Shown piece by piece: positions 34,783 through 44,430 of a DNA stretch of 64,000 nt; the stretch's first letter is position 1, and each line of letters begins with the position of its first letter. A model generated the notes under the pieces. The model had not been told where the DNA came from. It worked only from the letters and a program-made list of their open reading frames with translations, and searched no databases. A program made the position numbers and the translations under genes. This DNA is from Caballeronia insecticola (GTDB lineage Bacteria; Pseudomonadota; Gammaproteobacteria; Burkholderiales; Burkholderiaceae): positions 186,001 to 250,000 of the forward strand of contig NC_021294.1 in NCBI RefSeq assembly GCF_000402035.1. The letters run 5' to 3'.

Positions 34783-36579
34783 ATGGACCGTCGACGTTTC
34801 ATTTCGCTGTCCGCTTTCTACACGGTGGCGGCCGCATCCGGCACGCTCGCCGCCTGCCATTCCGGCCACGACGACGACAACGGCAGTAGCCCCGGCAACG
34901 GCGGCCCGACTCCGCCGCCCGCGGGCGCGTTCGCATTTCCGCAAGGCGTTGCGAGCGGCGATCCGCGCGATGTCTCCGCCGTGTTCTGGACGCGTTGCGT
35001 GGCATCGAACGCGCAGACTCCAGTCGCCGTGACCTTGCAAGTATCGACTCAAGCGACCTTCGCGCAACTCGTCGCGAGCGTGCCGCTCAGCGCAATCGCC
35101 GATTACGACTTCACGGTGCGCGCGAAAGTAACGGGCCTGACTGCGAAGACGACGTATTACTACCGCTTCGTCGCGGGCAGCGATGTCAGCGCAATGGGCA
35201 CGACGCGCACCGCCGCCGCCGCCGGCGAGTCGATTCCGCAACTGCGCTTCGCCTGGTTCGTCTGCCAGAACTGGAGCGCGAATCACTGGCAGGCCATGTC
35301 GCTGCTGGCTGCCGAAACCGATCTCGACTTCGTCGTGCATCTGGGCGACTACATCTACGAAGCGGGTTTCGCGGCGCCGCCGGGCAGCGTCGAGCCCGCG
35401 CATCCGACGATCACGCTGCCGAGCGGCGGCACGTACGCGAACACGCTCGACGATTACCGCACGCTCTATCGTACGTATCGCGGCGACGCGCGGCTGCAGA
35501 AGGTGCATGCGAGCTTTCCCGTCATCGCGATCTGGGACGATCACGAGTTCTCCGACGATTGCTGGCAGGATCATCAGACGTACACGAACGCGAATCTTCA
35601 GCAGACGGCGCGCCGCCGCAACGCGAATCAGGCGTGGGCCGAGTATCTGCCGGTGGACTGGGGCGACGTGTCGTTCGATCTCGCCAACCCGGCTTACGAC
35701 AATATCCGCATCTATCGCGACTTTCATTTCGGTTCGCTGATGCATCTCGTGATGACCGACGAGCGGCTTTATCGCGACGATCAGGTCGTGTCCGAAGCGG
35801 CTATCGCGCAGGCGCTCGGGCACGATCCGGTGAACGGCAACGATCTCGTCGGCTCGCGCTACTTCGTGCCGCAAGCGGTGCTGGCGCAGTTCGAGGCGCT
35901 CGACACGCAGCGGCTCGGACACGTTCCGTCGATCCTCGGTGCCACGCAAACGCAATGGTGGAAAGACACGCTGTCGGCGTCGACGTCGATATGGAAGGTG
36001 TGGGGCAACGAAGTGATGATGAACCGCCTGTGGCTCGATCTCTCGTCGATTGCGCCCGCGCCCGACAATGTGGTCTTCGTGCTCGATTGCGACGCGTGGG
36101 ACGGTTATCCGTCGCACAAGGCGGATCTGCTGTCGTTCGTGAAGACGCGCGGCATCACGAATCTCGTCGCGATCACGGGCGACCTGCACGCGTTCCAGGC
36201 GGGCATCGTCCGCGACGTGCCCAATCCCGCGACGGGCACGCCCGTGATGATCGATCTGATGTCGGCGGGTATCAGCAGTCAGCCGTTCTTCGAGGACGTC
36301 AAGACGTATTCCGCGGGCATGCCGCTCGCGTCGCTGATCAGTTCACCGGCATTGTTCGATTCGTTCATTCGTCAGAACAACCCCGACATGCTGTATTCGG
36401 ATCACGACGGCATCGGCTATGCATCGGCGACGATCACGTCCACGCAGTTCATCGCCGTCTTCAACAAGATGAAGTTTCTCAACGCCGACGGCACCGCGCC
36501 GCAAGCGCCGCTGCAAAAGCGCACGCGCCTGACGATCAATGCGGGCGCCGTGTCGGTTGCGGTCGAAGACAACATATGA
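34783..36579 (+). CDS. PhoD-type alkaline phosphatase/phosphodiesterase (Tat-exported lipoprotein-like)
   Basis: The 598-residue protein has a twin-arginine-like signal (DRRRFISLSAFYTVAAASG) ending in a lipobox-like LAAC (Cys25), then the PhoD N-terminal domain (FPQGVASGDPRDVSAVFWTR). The metallophosphatase core contains LDFVVHLGDYIYEA, AIWDDHEFSDDCW and ITGDLHAFQAG. PhoD enzymes bind Ca and Fe and hydrolyse phosphodiesters and monoesters in the periplasm. It is monocistronic and fits the phosphorus-scavenging theme of the window, although no Pho box is visible upstream. Confidence 0.88.
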   Translation: MDRRRFISLSAFYTVAAASGTLAACHSGHDDDNGSSPGNGGPTPPPAGAFAFPQGVASGDPRDVSAVFWTRCVASNAQTPVAVTLQVSTQATFAQLVASVPLSAIADYDFTVRAKVTGLTAKTTYYYRFVAGSDVSAMGTTRTAAAAGESIPQLRFAWFVCQNWSANHWQAMSLLAAETDLDFVVHLGDYIYEAGFAAPPGSVEPAHPTITLPSGGTYANTLDDYRTLYRTYRGDARLQKVHASFPVIAIWDDHEFSDDCWQDHQTYTNANLQQTARRRNANQAWAEYLPVDWGDVSFDLANPAYDNIRIYRDFHFGSLMHLVMTDERLYRDDQVVSEAAIAQALGHDPVNGNDLVGSRYFVPQAVLAQFEALDTQRLGHVPSILGATQTQWWKDTLSASTSIWKVWGNEVMMNRLWLDLSSIAPAPDNVVFVLDCDAWDGYPSHKADLLSFVKTRGITNLVAITGDLHAFQAGIVRDVPNPATGTPVMIDLMSAGISSQPFFEDVKTYSAGMPLASLISSPALFDSFIRQNNPDMLYSDHDGIGYASATITSTQFIAVFNKMKFLNADGTAPQAPLQKRTRLTINAGAVSVAVEDNI

Positions 36580-36756
36580 ATGTGCCATGCGCTTCATTCA
36601 TAGCGAACGCATCCATCCATTTTTATCCTTGCTTTAGAGGGGATTTCAACACGAACTTGCGCACGTAGACTGCGTGCACATTTCAGAAGGTCGGTTGCTG
36701 GGCAGGCAGTGCATGAGGCCGATGAAGTGGATATTGAAACCCTCAGGAGCACTATC

Positions 36757-36984
36757 ATGATCGGCAATCTCAAAGGCATCATCTTCGTCGCGGCGCTGGC
36801 GGGCGCGTCCTATGCGCTGGCAAGCGGCTACGGCCCCGCGCCGCATTACTCGCCGATGGACGGCGCGCCCGTCTCGCAACAAGGCATGAATCTGCAGACG
36901 ATGGCGCAGGGCGCTCAGTCCACCGACGACGCAAGCGTCGACAAGTCCAAGCAGGAAAGCCCGCTGATCCAGGCGCAGGATTGA
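36757..36984 (+). CDS. Small secreted hypothetical protein
   Basis: The 75-residue product has a short N-terminal hydrophobic segment (LKGIIFVAALAGASYALA) that looks like a signal peptide, and a polar Gln/Ser/Pro-rich remainder (SPMDGAPVSQQGMNLQTMAQGAQSTDDASVDKSKQES). A CAGGAG ribosome site precedes the ATG at 36757 and a hairpin follows the stop. Short exported proteins like this are frequent in the group; no function is known. Confidence 0.7.
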   Translation: MIGNLKGIIFVAALAGASYALASGYGPAPHYSPMDGAPVSQQGMNLQTMAQGAQSTDDASVDKSKQESPLIQAQD

Positions 36985-37009
36985 GTGCGTGGGTGTTGGC
37001 GTTAGCGTC

Positions 37010-37038
37010 GCGGCCCGCCGTTCATCGCGGCGGGCCGC
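37010..37038. terminator. Hairpin between convergent genes
   Basis: GCGGCCCGCCG and CGGCGGGCCGC form a perfect 11-bp stem around a 7-nt loop, 25 bp after the small secreted gene and 8 bp before the stop of the convergent ATPase gene. Confidence 0.65.
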
Positions 37039-37046
37039 GCTGCGTT

Positions 37047-37802
37047 TCAGCGTTCGTTGTCCAGCAGTGTGCGCAACATGCGTTCGGGGTTCGCGAGAAA
37101 CGCGCGCGTTACCTTGAAATGCTCGGTGTCTTCATAGGCGACGCGTTCGATGCCGTCTTCGGTAAGCGCGTAAATCCACGCATCGGGGTAGGCCATGAGA
37201 ATCGGCGAATGCGTCGCGATGATGAACTGCGATTGGTCTTTGACGAGATCGTGAATGCGCGCGAGCGCGGCGAGCTGACGCTGCGGCGATAACGCGGCTT
37301 CGGGTTCGTCGAGCAGATAGAGCCCTTGTCCGCCGAAGCGTTCCATCAGCAGCGTGAGAAACGATTCGCCATGCGATTTCTCATGCAGCGACCTGCCGCC
37401 ATACGACGCGATAACCGGCGGACCGAAGCCGGGCTCGCTGTCCAGTTGTTCGATTTCCGTCGCCACGTTGAAGAAGCTTTCCGCACGCAGAAAGAAGCCG
37501 TCGCGCGGCCGCTTGAAACCTTTCGCGATGCGCAGGTATTCATGCAGCGGCGAGTGCGATGCGCGCGTGCCGAAGCGAAAGTTTTTCGTGCCGCCTTCGG
37601 GATTGAAGCCCATCGAGACGGCGATCGCTTCCAGCAATGTCGACTTTCCGGAGCCGTTCTCGCCGACGAGAAACGTGACCTTCGGATGCGGTTCGAGCGT
37701 GTCGAGCGCGCGCACGGCGGGCAACGAAAACGGATAGACGTCGAAGTCCGGCGCCTTGTCGCGCAAGAGCGTAATGCGGCTGATGTACTGGCTCGAGATC
37801 AT
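37047..37802 (-). CDS. AAA/ABC-type ATPase of the COG3910-like group
   Basis: The 251-residue protein has Walker A ([17 protein letters not shown]), a signature-like HGESFLTLLMERF, Walker B (GLYLLDEPEAALSPQRQLAAL) and a switch histidine (FIIATHSPILMAYP). It resembles single-domain RecF/SMC-type ATPases without a permease, which often have unassigned roles in DNA or stress processes. It ends 9 bp before a drug-exporter gene in the same direction reading upstream, but common function is not indicated. Complete and apparently intact. Confidence 0.85.
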   Translation of the reverse strand: MISSQYISRITLLRDKAPDFDVYPFSLPAVRALDTLEPHPKVTFLVGENGSGKSTLLEAIAVSMGFNPEGGTKNFRFGTRASHSPLHEYLRIAKGFKRPRDGFFLRAESFFNVATEIEQLDSEPGFGPPVIASYGGRSLHEKSHGESFLTLLMERFGGQGLYLLDEPEAALSPQRQLAALARIHDLVKDQSQFIIATHSPILMAYPDAWIYALTEDGIERVAYEDTEHFKVTRAFLANPERMLRTLLDNER

Positions 37803-37811
37803 CGGCGATGC

Positions 37812-39350
37812 TCAATGGAACGCCTGATTCGCCGCCGCTTTGGCCGCATCTTCGCCGCCGACTTTTTCAACCGTTTCCTTCGCGCGGCCGATGTCGATCT
37901 TCGGCATGAACATCATCGAGACGACGGCGCCCAGCGCGATCACGAACATTGCCGTAAAGGTCAGATGCAGCGAATGATGCAGCACGAGGCGGATGTCGTC
38001 GTTGGCCGCGAAGTTGCCCGGCACGGCCGAGAGCAACTGCTTCAGCTGATCCGCGTGCACCGGCGGCAGGCCGTCCGTGTGCACGAGGCCATAGTTCTGC
38101 ACGGCGCCGAACACGGCCGCGCCGAGCGTGTTGCCGAGATTGCGCGAGAACAGATTCGATGCGGTGGCGCTGCCGCGCTCGATCGGCTGCACGATTTCCT
38201 GAATCAGGATCAGGCACGACACGCTCGTGATACCCATGCCGAAGCCCAGCACCGCCGAGCCGATGCCCGCCCACACCGGGCTCGACTCCGGGCCGAGCAG
38301 CACGAACGGCAACGCGCCCAGCGGGATGAACACCGGACCGATCATCAGCAGACGCCGCAGGCCGATGCGCGCAAACGAGCGTGACGTGAAGGTGGCGCCG
38401 CTCGGCCAGCCGATCATCATCATCGTGAGCGTGAGGCCCGCTTCCACCGGCGTGCGATGCATCACGCCCTGCACGTACATCGGCAGGAACGTGGTGAGGC
38501 CCATCATCGCCATGCCGGCGAGCAGCGTTGCCATATTGCTCGCCGCGATCGGGCGATGCGCCCACAGTCGAAACGAGATCATCGGATCGGCGGCGCGGCG
38601 TTCCTGCACGACGAACAGCACGCAGCTCAGCACCAGCACCGCGATCTCCACGCCGACGCGCGCAGGGCTCGCGTGGCCGGCATCGGTGAGCGCCATCATC
38701 AGCGCGGCGACGGCGGTCGTGAAGAGACACGCGCCCGCGAGGTCGATCGCCGGGCGGTCGTGACGCTTTTCTTCGTGCAGGAAGGTCACGAAGAGGAACG
38801 CCGCGAGAATGCCGATCGGCACGTTGATCCAGAAGATCCACGCCCACGAGAACTGACGGATCAGAAGGCCGCCGACCATCGGGCCGAGCACGGCGGACAC
38901 GGCCCAGACGCTTGCCAGATAGCCTTGCACCTTGCCGCGCTCGCGAGCCGGATAGAGGTCGCCCACGACCGTCAGCGCAACCGGCAGGATCGCGCCCGCG
39001 CCGACGCCCTGAACGAGCCGGAAGACGATCATCGCGGGCATCGACCAGGCGAAGCCCGCGAGCACCGAGCCGACCAGAAAGATCGCGATGCCGGCGAGCA
39101 TCGCGGGCTTGCGTCCGTAAAGGTCCGCGAGCTTGCCGAACACCACGGTGAGCGCGGTCTGCGTCAGCAGGAACGACGAAAACACCCAGCTGTAGAGATT
39201 GAGGCCGCCGAGCTGCGTGGCGATTTGCGGCATCGCGGTCGAGACGATGGTGGCCTCGATCGCGACCATGGCCATCGAGGCCATCACCGCGGCAATGACG
39301 AGGGGACGAGCGGTTTTTCTGGTCTGTGACATGCGGTTCTTGAAAGGCAT
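37812..39350 (-). CDS. MFS drug:H+ antiporter, DHA2 (EmrB/QacA) family
   Basis: The protein of about 512 residues has 14 predicted spans. Its motifs are family-typical: EATIVSTAMPQIATQLGG in the first span, GKLADLYGRKPAMLAGI in the first loop, and GYLASVWAVSAVLGPMVGGLL (motif C of antiporters). It probably exports hydrophobic or cationic compounds; substrate unknown. There is no adjacent EmrA-like adaptor. Start choice is uncertain among ATGs at 39383, 39350 and 39332, as none has a good ribosome site. Confidence 0.87.
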   Translation of the reverse strand: MPFKNRMSQTRKTARPLVIAAVMASMAMVAIEATIVSTAMPQIATQLGGLNLYSWVFSSFLLTQTALTVVFGKLADLYGRKPAMLAGIAIFLVGSVLAGFAWSMPAMIVFRLVQGVGAGAILPVALTVVGDLYPARERGKVQGYLASVWAVSAVLGPMVGGLLIRQFSWAWIFWINVPIGILAAFLFVTFLHEEKRHDRPAIDLAGACLFTTAVAALMMALTDAGHASPARVGVEIAVLVLSCVLFVVQERRAADPMISFRLWAHRPIAASNMATLLAGMAMMGLTTFLPMYVQGVMHRTPVEAGLTLTMMMIGWPSGATFTSRSFARIGLRRLLMIGPVFIPLGALPFVLLGPESSPVWAGIGSAVLGFGMGITSVSCLILIQEIVQPIERGSATASNLFSRNLGNTLGAAVFGAVQNYGLVHTDGLPPVHADQLKQLLSAVPGNFAANDDIRLVLHHSLHLTFTAMFVIALGAVVSMMFMPKIDIGRAKETVEKVGGEDAAKAAANQAFH

Positions 39351-39812
39351 ATCGCCCGCCGCGCACATCATGACGATGCGCACAAACGGGTCATGCTCGA
39401 TGGAAGAAAAATTCGGCGGCGACGCTCAAACTTGCAGATTCCTTGCAGCCCAAGCGATGTTGTCGTTAAGGAAGCGCCGCATGCAATGTTATCCCTACGC
39501 GCGAAACGCTGCTGGACCTCGCCCGGGCATAGCGCGCTCATTCATCGCTCATTCTGCGTCTCTAAGCTGGGTCGTGTGGACGGACGGTGCTTCCCCGAGC
39601 GCTTCCAGCTCCGTTCACATCCTCGTAACTCCTCAGCCCTTGGGCGTCGGCTCCGACCGGACCGGCGCCTCTTTTTCGCCGGAGGGCCCCGCGCTCGGGC
39701 CACGCCCATGTCGTCTTTCAGACCGAAATCCGCCGAAATGTCGCCTAGAATCGGACGGGCGGATGAATCGTCGCGCGATTCGCCTTCTCCCTTTCCGAAG
39801 CGGCGGACTCGA
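39351..39812. other. 462-bp divergent gap with no supported gene
   Basis: Between the drug exporter (leftward) and the histidine kinase (rightward) no frame has both a ribosome site and recognisable protein character. The region should contain both promoters. A T-run (CTCTTTTTCGCC near 39670) is not preceded by a strong hairpin. Confidence 0.5.
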
Positions 39813-41183
39813 ATGATCAAATCGCTGAAAAATCAACTGGTCGTCGCGCTGGGCTTGCTCGTGAGCGTGATTGGCGTCGTGCAGGGCGTGAGTTCGTATC
39901 AGTTGAGCAAGACCGGCATGAGCGCGCTGCTCGACATGCGGCTCGAACAAGTGGCGGCGCGCATGCGCGACGGCTTCGCCGAAGGCATTCCCACGAACCC
40001 CGCGCGCGGCTCGCAGGACGACCGCGATGTCGTGGTCGTCGTATGGAAGCCGGGCGAGGCGCTGCCGTTCCGCACGACCGACCCGTCCGCGCATTTTCCG
40101 CGCGACGCGCAGCCGGGATTTTCTGGCGTCACCGTCAACGACGAACTCTGGCGCATCTTCACGCGTCAGGAGCCGACGATGACCATTCAGGTCGCGCAAC
40201 GCTCGTCCGTGCGCCGCGAGATCACGCAGGAAGCCGCCACGGTCACGCTCTGGCCGATTGCCGTGCTGCTGCCGCTCGTGTGGATCGCGGTCGCGCTCGT
40301 CGTGCGGCGCTCGCTGCGGCAACTCACGCAACTCGGCGCGGAAGCGCAGGCCATCGACGCCGCGCATCTCCAGCCGTTGCCGACCGTCGGCGTGCCCACC
40401 GAAATCGCGCCGTTCATCCATTCGATCAACACGATGATCGAGCGCCTCGCGATGTCCATCGAAAAAGAGCGCAAGTTCATCGCCGATGCCGCGCACGAAC
40501 TGCGCACGCCGCTGACCGCGCTGCAATTGCAGGCGGACAATCTCGCGCCGCATATCGTGGCCGGCAATCAGGAGCGGTTTCAGGAACTGCGCAAGGGCAT
40601 CACGCGCAGCGGCAGTCTCATCACGCAGCTTCTGCGGATGGCCCGCGCCGACGCACCCATGGGCGGCGCGCCGCTCACGCGTGTGGATCTGGCGGAAGTC
40701 GTGACCGGCGCCGTCGCCGACGTGCTGCCGATCGCGCTCGCGCGCGGTCTCGACATCGGCGCCGAGGAGATGGTGAGCGCGCATGTGCGGGCCATCGAGA
40801 CGGACATCGGCATGGCGGTGAAGAACCTCGTGTCGAACGCGGTCCGCTATACGCCCGACGGCGGCACTATCGATCTGCACATGCGGCGCGACGGCGACAT
40901 GGTCTGGGTCGATGTCATCGACAACGGGCCGGGCATCGACGAAGCGTTGCTGCCGCGCGTGTTCGACCGCTTCTTTCGCGCGAATCCGGATATCGAGGGC
41001 AGCGGGCTCGGCTTGTCCATCGTGAAGGCGATCGCGGCGCGTTATGGCGGCGACGTCACGCTGCGCAATCGCGATGACGGACAGTCGGGCATCGTCGCGT
41101 CGATCGGCTTTCCGGTCGAAGAGGTGCCGGAGCGCGCTGCCGCGGCTGCATCGGCATCGGTTTCCACATCTGCATCCGCATGA
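39813..41183 (+). CDS. Two-component sensor histidine kinase (QseC/TctE-like)
   Basis: The 456-residue kinase has an N-terminal span (QLVVALGLLVSVIGVVQGV), a periplasmic sensor of about 120 residues, a second span (IAVLLPLVWIAVALVV), a HAMP region, the H-box FIADAAHELRTPLTALQLQ, an N-box (NLVSNAVRYTP), DNGPGI and GSGLGLSIVKAIA. This is the layout of QseC/TctE kinases. The ATG at 39813 opens the canonical MIKSLKNQL start. The apparent partner regulator follows 231 bp downstream, an order opposite to that usual for qseBC. Confidence 0.9.
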   Translation: MIKSLKNQLVVALGLLVSVIGVVQGVSSYQLSKTGMSALLDMRLEQVAARMRDGFAEGIPTNPARGSQDDRDVVVVVWKPGEALPFRTTDPSAHFPRDAQPGFSGVTVNDELWRIFTRQEPTMTIQVAQRSSVRREITQEAATVTLWPIAVLLPLVWIAVALVVRRSLRQLTQLGAEAQAIDAAHLQPLPTVGVPTEIAPFIHSINTMIERLAMSIEKERKFIADAAHELRTPLTALQLQADNLAPHIVAGNQERFQELRKGITRSGSLITQLLRMARADAPMGGAPLTRVDLAEVVTGAVADVLPIALARGLDIGAEEMVSAHVRAIETDIGMAVKNLVSNAVRYTPDGGTIDLHMRRDGDMVWVDVIDNGPGIDEALLPRVFDRFFRANPDIEGSGLGLSIVKAIAARYGGDVTLRNRDDGQSGIVASIGFPVEEVPERAAAAASASVSTSASA

Positions 41184-41414
41184 AACGCATAGGGATAGGC
41201 GCGCCTATTTGCGCCGATTACAATGCATTCGCTGCGTGGCGCGAGTCGATCGGCATCGGTCAGTCGAAGCAATAAAAAGACCGGGCGTGCGATTTCGATT
41301 CACATCGCGCCGCATTGCCGGCGCGCGGGGGTGTGCGCCATTTCCGGCCGTCCGGCGGCGCCATGCCGTGCGGTCCGCTGTAGTCCGCTGTGGTGTGCGG
41401 GTGCGGGGTGGAAC

Positions 41415-42098
41415 ATGCGAATTCTCCTCATCGAAGACGACGTGCAGATCGGCACAAGCCTGATGCGTGCGCTCAAGGATGTCGATTACGCAGTCGACTG
41501 GGTACGCAACGGCAACGCCGGCCGCGAGGCGCTCAAAGGCGCCGATTACACCGTCGTGCTGCTCGATCTCGGCCTGCCGGGCATGACGGGCATCGAACTG
41601 TTGCGTCAGGCACGCACGGCGGGCAACGCGACGCCGGTGCTGATCCTCACCGCACGCGACGATCTCGACACGCGCGTGCAAGGCCTCGATCTCGGCGCCG
41701 ACGACTATCTGCTCAAACCATTCCTGATGCCCGAACTGCTCGCGCGCATCCGCGCGGTGCTGCGCCGCAAAGCGGGTTACGCGATCTCGCGTCTCGGCGA
41801 CGATTCCCTCAACCTCAACCTCGACCAGCGCACGCTGACGTGCGGCGAGTGTTCGGGCGTGCTGTCGGCGCGCGAGTTCGCGCTGATGCATGCGCTGCTC
41901 GAACGCCCCGGCACGATCTTCTCGCGCGATCAGCTTGAGGATCGCCTGTACGGCTGGGGCAAGGAAGTGGAGAGCAACGCCGTCGACGTGCTCATCCATT
42001 CCGTGCGCAAGAAGTTCGGCGCGGGCGTCATTCGCAACGTGCGCGGACTCGGCTGGACCGTGATGCTCGGGCAGGCGGGCCGCGAGGACGCGAAGTAG
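41415..42098 (+). CDS. OmpR-family response regulator
   Basis: The 227-residue protein has a receiver domain (MRILLIEDDVQIGTSL, acceptor Asp in VVLLDLGLPGM, conserved Lys in LLKPF) and an OmpR winged helix (LSAREFALMHALLERPGTIFSRDQLEDRLYGW, then VDVLIHSVRKKFG). It resembles QseB/TctD regulators and is most likely the partner of the upstream kinase gene. A 231-bp gap separates them, so it may have its own promoter. It is convergent with the DUF3563 gene 19 bp away. Confidence 0.9.
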   Translation: MRILLIEDDVQIGTSLMRALKDVDYAVDWVRNGNAGREALKGADYTVVLLDLGLPGMTGIELLRQARTAGNATPVLILTARDDLDTRVQGLDLGADDYLLKPFLMPELLARIRAVLRRKAGYAISRLGDDSLNLNLDQRTLTCGECSGVLSAREFALMHALLERPGTIFSRDQLEDRLYGWGKEVESNAVDVLIHSVRKKFGAGVIRNVRGLGWTVMLGQAGREDAK

Positions 42099-42117
42099 CG
42101 CGTGCCGCTCAGTGGGC

Positions 42118-42306
42118 TCAGTGGTCGTCGTAGTGCCGTCCGCCGGACGCGCTGTAGAAATGCATGTTGTACATGTGGTCCTGCGTTTCGACCTCGCGCA
42201 TGCGGCGTTCGAGTTCGGCGAGATCGCTCGATGACGAGAGATATTCGTCGCGGGCATGGTGGTCGGAGAAAAAGCTGCCGAGGGACTGCGAGAAACGTTC
42301 AAACAT
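42118..42306 (-). CDS. DUF3563 family small protein
   Basis: The 62-residue protein matches the DUF3563 pattern of Burkholderiales: MFERFSQSLGSFFSDH, then DEYLSSSSDLAELERRMREVET, with a His/Tyr/Asp-rich end (SASGGRHYDDH). GGAGG lies 8 nt before the ATG. Function unknown; the acidic amphipathic helix suggests a protein-binding role. Confidence 0.82.
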   Translation of the reverse strand: MFERFSQSLGSFFSDHHARDEYLSSSSDLAELERRMREVETQDHMYNMHFYSASGGRHYDDH

Positions 42307-42603
42307 GATGCACCTCCGTCGTTGAAAAGCGGCCGTGAGTGAAGCAATGAGTGGGGCCGACGGAATGCAGGTTATGCCCCGCGAATTAGCGATAAATGAG
42401 AGCGCCGCAGGCACGACGCGCGCGTTCTTCTTTCACTGCGCAGCGAGCGTTCGCCAGCGCACCGTAAAGGCCCTGCGCGCAGCGTGACGGCAGTGCCGCG
42501 CCGCACCATCCCGTGCTATCGTGTTTCATACGGATTTCATACGGATCGGCACGACATGCCGTGCGTGTGCCGCATTCGTCGATCGTCTTTCGTGAAGACC
42601 GCC

Positions 42604-42969
42604 ATGAACGATGTGCCCCGTACCCTCAGTGCTCGCGACCGCGTCGAACTGCTTTGCTGGCTCACGTGCGGCAGCCTCGGCGCGTTCTATCTGAACGGCG
42701 ACTGGCCCGCAGCCGCGTTTCACGTGCAGGCGGCGCACAAGTGGCTCGAACGGCATCAGCGGCTGGCGGACTGGCTCACAATCGCGAAGCTCGCCGCCAT
42801 CGCTCGCGAAATCGCCACGCAGCATTGCGCGCTGCTCGAAGCGGACTGGGCGCGCGACGCCGTAGAGGAAATTCTCGACAGCGAAGACCTCAACTATCAA
42901 TCGGACGTCGTGCGGCAGGTTTTCGACGACTGCCGCCGCGCGCTCGCGGAAAAGCGCACGCCGGAGTGA
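42604..42969 (+). CDS. Hypothetical helical protein
   Basis: The 121-residue product is mostly helical (RVELLCWLTCGSLGAFYLNGDWPAAAFHVQAAHKWLERHQRLADWLTIAKLAAIAREIA). It is rich in Trp and Ala, has no signal peptide, and is soluble by appearance. I do not recognise a family. Alternative ATGs exist upstream in the same frame (42556). It ends 41 bp before a LexA box, so it is not part of the dinB unit. Confidence 0.6.
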   Translation: MNDVPRTLSARDRVELLCWLTCGSLGAFYLNGDWPAAAFHVQAAHKWLERHQRLADWLTIAKLAAIAREIATQHCALLEADWARDAVEEILDSEDLNYQSDVVRQVFDDCRRALAEKRTPE

Positions 42970-43009
42970 ATGAGCGCGAGCCTGCCTGCACGCCCTCTGG
43001 CGCGAATTA

Positions 43010-43025
43010 CTGTATGGATGTACAG
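43010..43025. promoter_or_regulatory. LexA (SOS) box upstream of dinB
   Basis: CTGT-ATGGATGT-ACAG matches the CTGT-N8-ACAG SOS consensus exactly, with flanking symmetry (TTA...TAA). It lies 130 bp before the dinB ATG, so dinB should be induced by DNA damage through LexA cleavage. Confidence 0.85.
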
Positions 43026-43154
43026 TAAGCCATTTTCTTTCTGCGCCACGCCGCCGCAACGTGCACCGTGGTCCCGCTACCGCATGTTTGACGCATCTCT
43101 ATCTGTCCATTTCGCTCGGGGCGCGGCGGGCGTTCCGGCGCTCTGATCACACGA

Positions 43155-44324
43155 ATGGACGCGCAGTCTTTCCCTCGCCGCATCGCGCATCTCGACATGG
43201 ACGCGTTCTTCGCATCGGTCGAACTGCTGCGCTATCCGGAGCTGCGCGGCATGCCGGTCGTGGTCGGCGGCGGCCGCGACGCCACACCCGAAACGCTTGC
43301 CGACGGCACGCGCCGTTTCAGGCGGCTGCGCGACTACGCGGGCCGCGGCGTCGTGACCACGTCCACATACGAAGCGCGCAAATTCGGCGTGTTTTCCGCA
43401 ATGGGCATGATGAAAGCCGCGCAACTCGCGCCCGACGCCATTCTGCTGCCAACCGATTTCGAGTCGTACCGTCATTACTCGCGTCTGTTCAAGGCGGCTG
43501 TCGCCACGTTCACGACGCAGATCGAGAATCGCGGCATCGACGAAATTTATATCGACGTGAGCGATATGCCGGGCGAATCCGCCGATATCGGCAGGCGCAT
43601 GAAGGACGCCGTGAACGAGGCGACCGGTTTGACGTGCTCCATCTGCATCGCGCCGAACAAGCTGCTGGCGAAGATCGGCTCGGAGCTCGACAAGCCCGAC
43701 GGCCTGACCATCCTCACGATGAACGACCTCGAAACGCGTATCTGGCCGCTCGCCGCGCGCAAGGTGAACGGCATCGGACCGAAGGCGAACGAAAAGCTGG
43801 CGGCGCTCGGCATCGTCACGGTCGGCGATATCGCCGTGGCCGATCCCGGCCTGCTGCAGACGCATTTCGGTCATACCTATGCAGCGTGGCTCGCGCGTAT
43901 CGCTCAGGGGCAGGATGACCGGCCGGTGGTCGTCAGTTCCGAGCCCAAGTCGATGAGCCGCGAAACCACGTTCGAGCGCGACTTTCATCCGAAGCACGAT
44001 CGCGCGACGCTCTCCGTCGAGTTCACGCAACTCTGCACGCGCGTGGCCGAAGACCTTCAGCGCAAGGGCTATCTCGGGCGCACGGTGGGCATCAAGCTGC
44101 GTTTCGACGACTTCCGCACCGTCACGCGCGATCTGACGATTCCCGTCGCCACCGCCGATCCGCTCGAAATTCGCCGCGCGGCGACCGAATGCCTGAAGCG
44201 CATCGTGCTGGATCGACGAATCAGGCTGCTCGGCGTGCGCGTGAGCGCGTTGTCGGGGCGTGACGAGAGCGGCTTTATCGAGCCGGTGCAGGTCGAATTG
44301 CCGTTCGATGCCGCCGACAAATGA
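43155..44324 (+). CDS. dinB: DNA polymerase IV (Y-family)
   Basis: The 389-residue translesion polymerase has the first catalytic motif LDMDAFFASVE (D14) and the second GIDEIYIDVSD (D129, E130), a helix-hairpin-helix thumb (VNGIGPKANEKLAALGIVTVGDI) and the little-finger domain. It copies past lesions with low fidelity. Compared with E. coli DinB, a roughly 20-residue insertion follows VVVGGG (RDATPETLADGTRRFRRLRD), as in related Burkholderia proteins. A LexA box precedes the gene. It lacks an obvious C-terminal beta-clamp pentapeptide beyond QVELPF, which fits the clamp-binding pattern. Confidence 0.94.
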   Translation: MDAQSFPRRIAHLDMDAFFASVELLRYPELRGMPVVVGGGRDATPETLADGTRRFRRLRDYAGRGVVTTSTYEARKFGVFSAMGMMKAAQLAPDAILLPTDFESYRHYSRLFKAAVATFTTQIENRGIDEIYIDVSDMPGESADIGRRMKDAVNEATGLTCSICIAPNKLLAKIGSELDKPDGLTILTMNDLETRIWPLAARKVNGIGPKANEKLAALGIVTVGDIAVADPGLLQTHFGHTYAAWLARIAQGQDDRPVVVSSEPKSMSRETTFERDFHPKHDRATLSVEFTQLCTRVAEDLQRKGYLGRTVGIKLRFDDFRTVTRDLTIPVATADPLEIRRAATECLKRIVLDRRIRLLGVRVSALSGRDESGFIEPVQVELPFDAADK

Positions 44325-44430
44325 GTCGACAGCAAGTCTTATAGCTTCCGCTGATATCCAAATCGCAGATGCTTCGTTGCCCGCCGAATCGGCACGCGTT
44401 AGATTGATCGCTTCCCTAAAGTGACCGATT

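Noticed and set aside
39199..39816. Plus-strand frame of 205 codons between the drug exporter and the kinase
   Set aside because: Half of it is antisense to the exporter gene; no ribosome site or protein family could be recognised.
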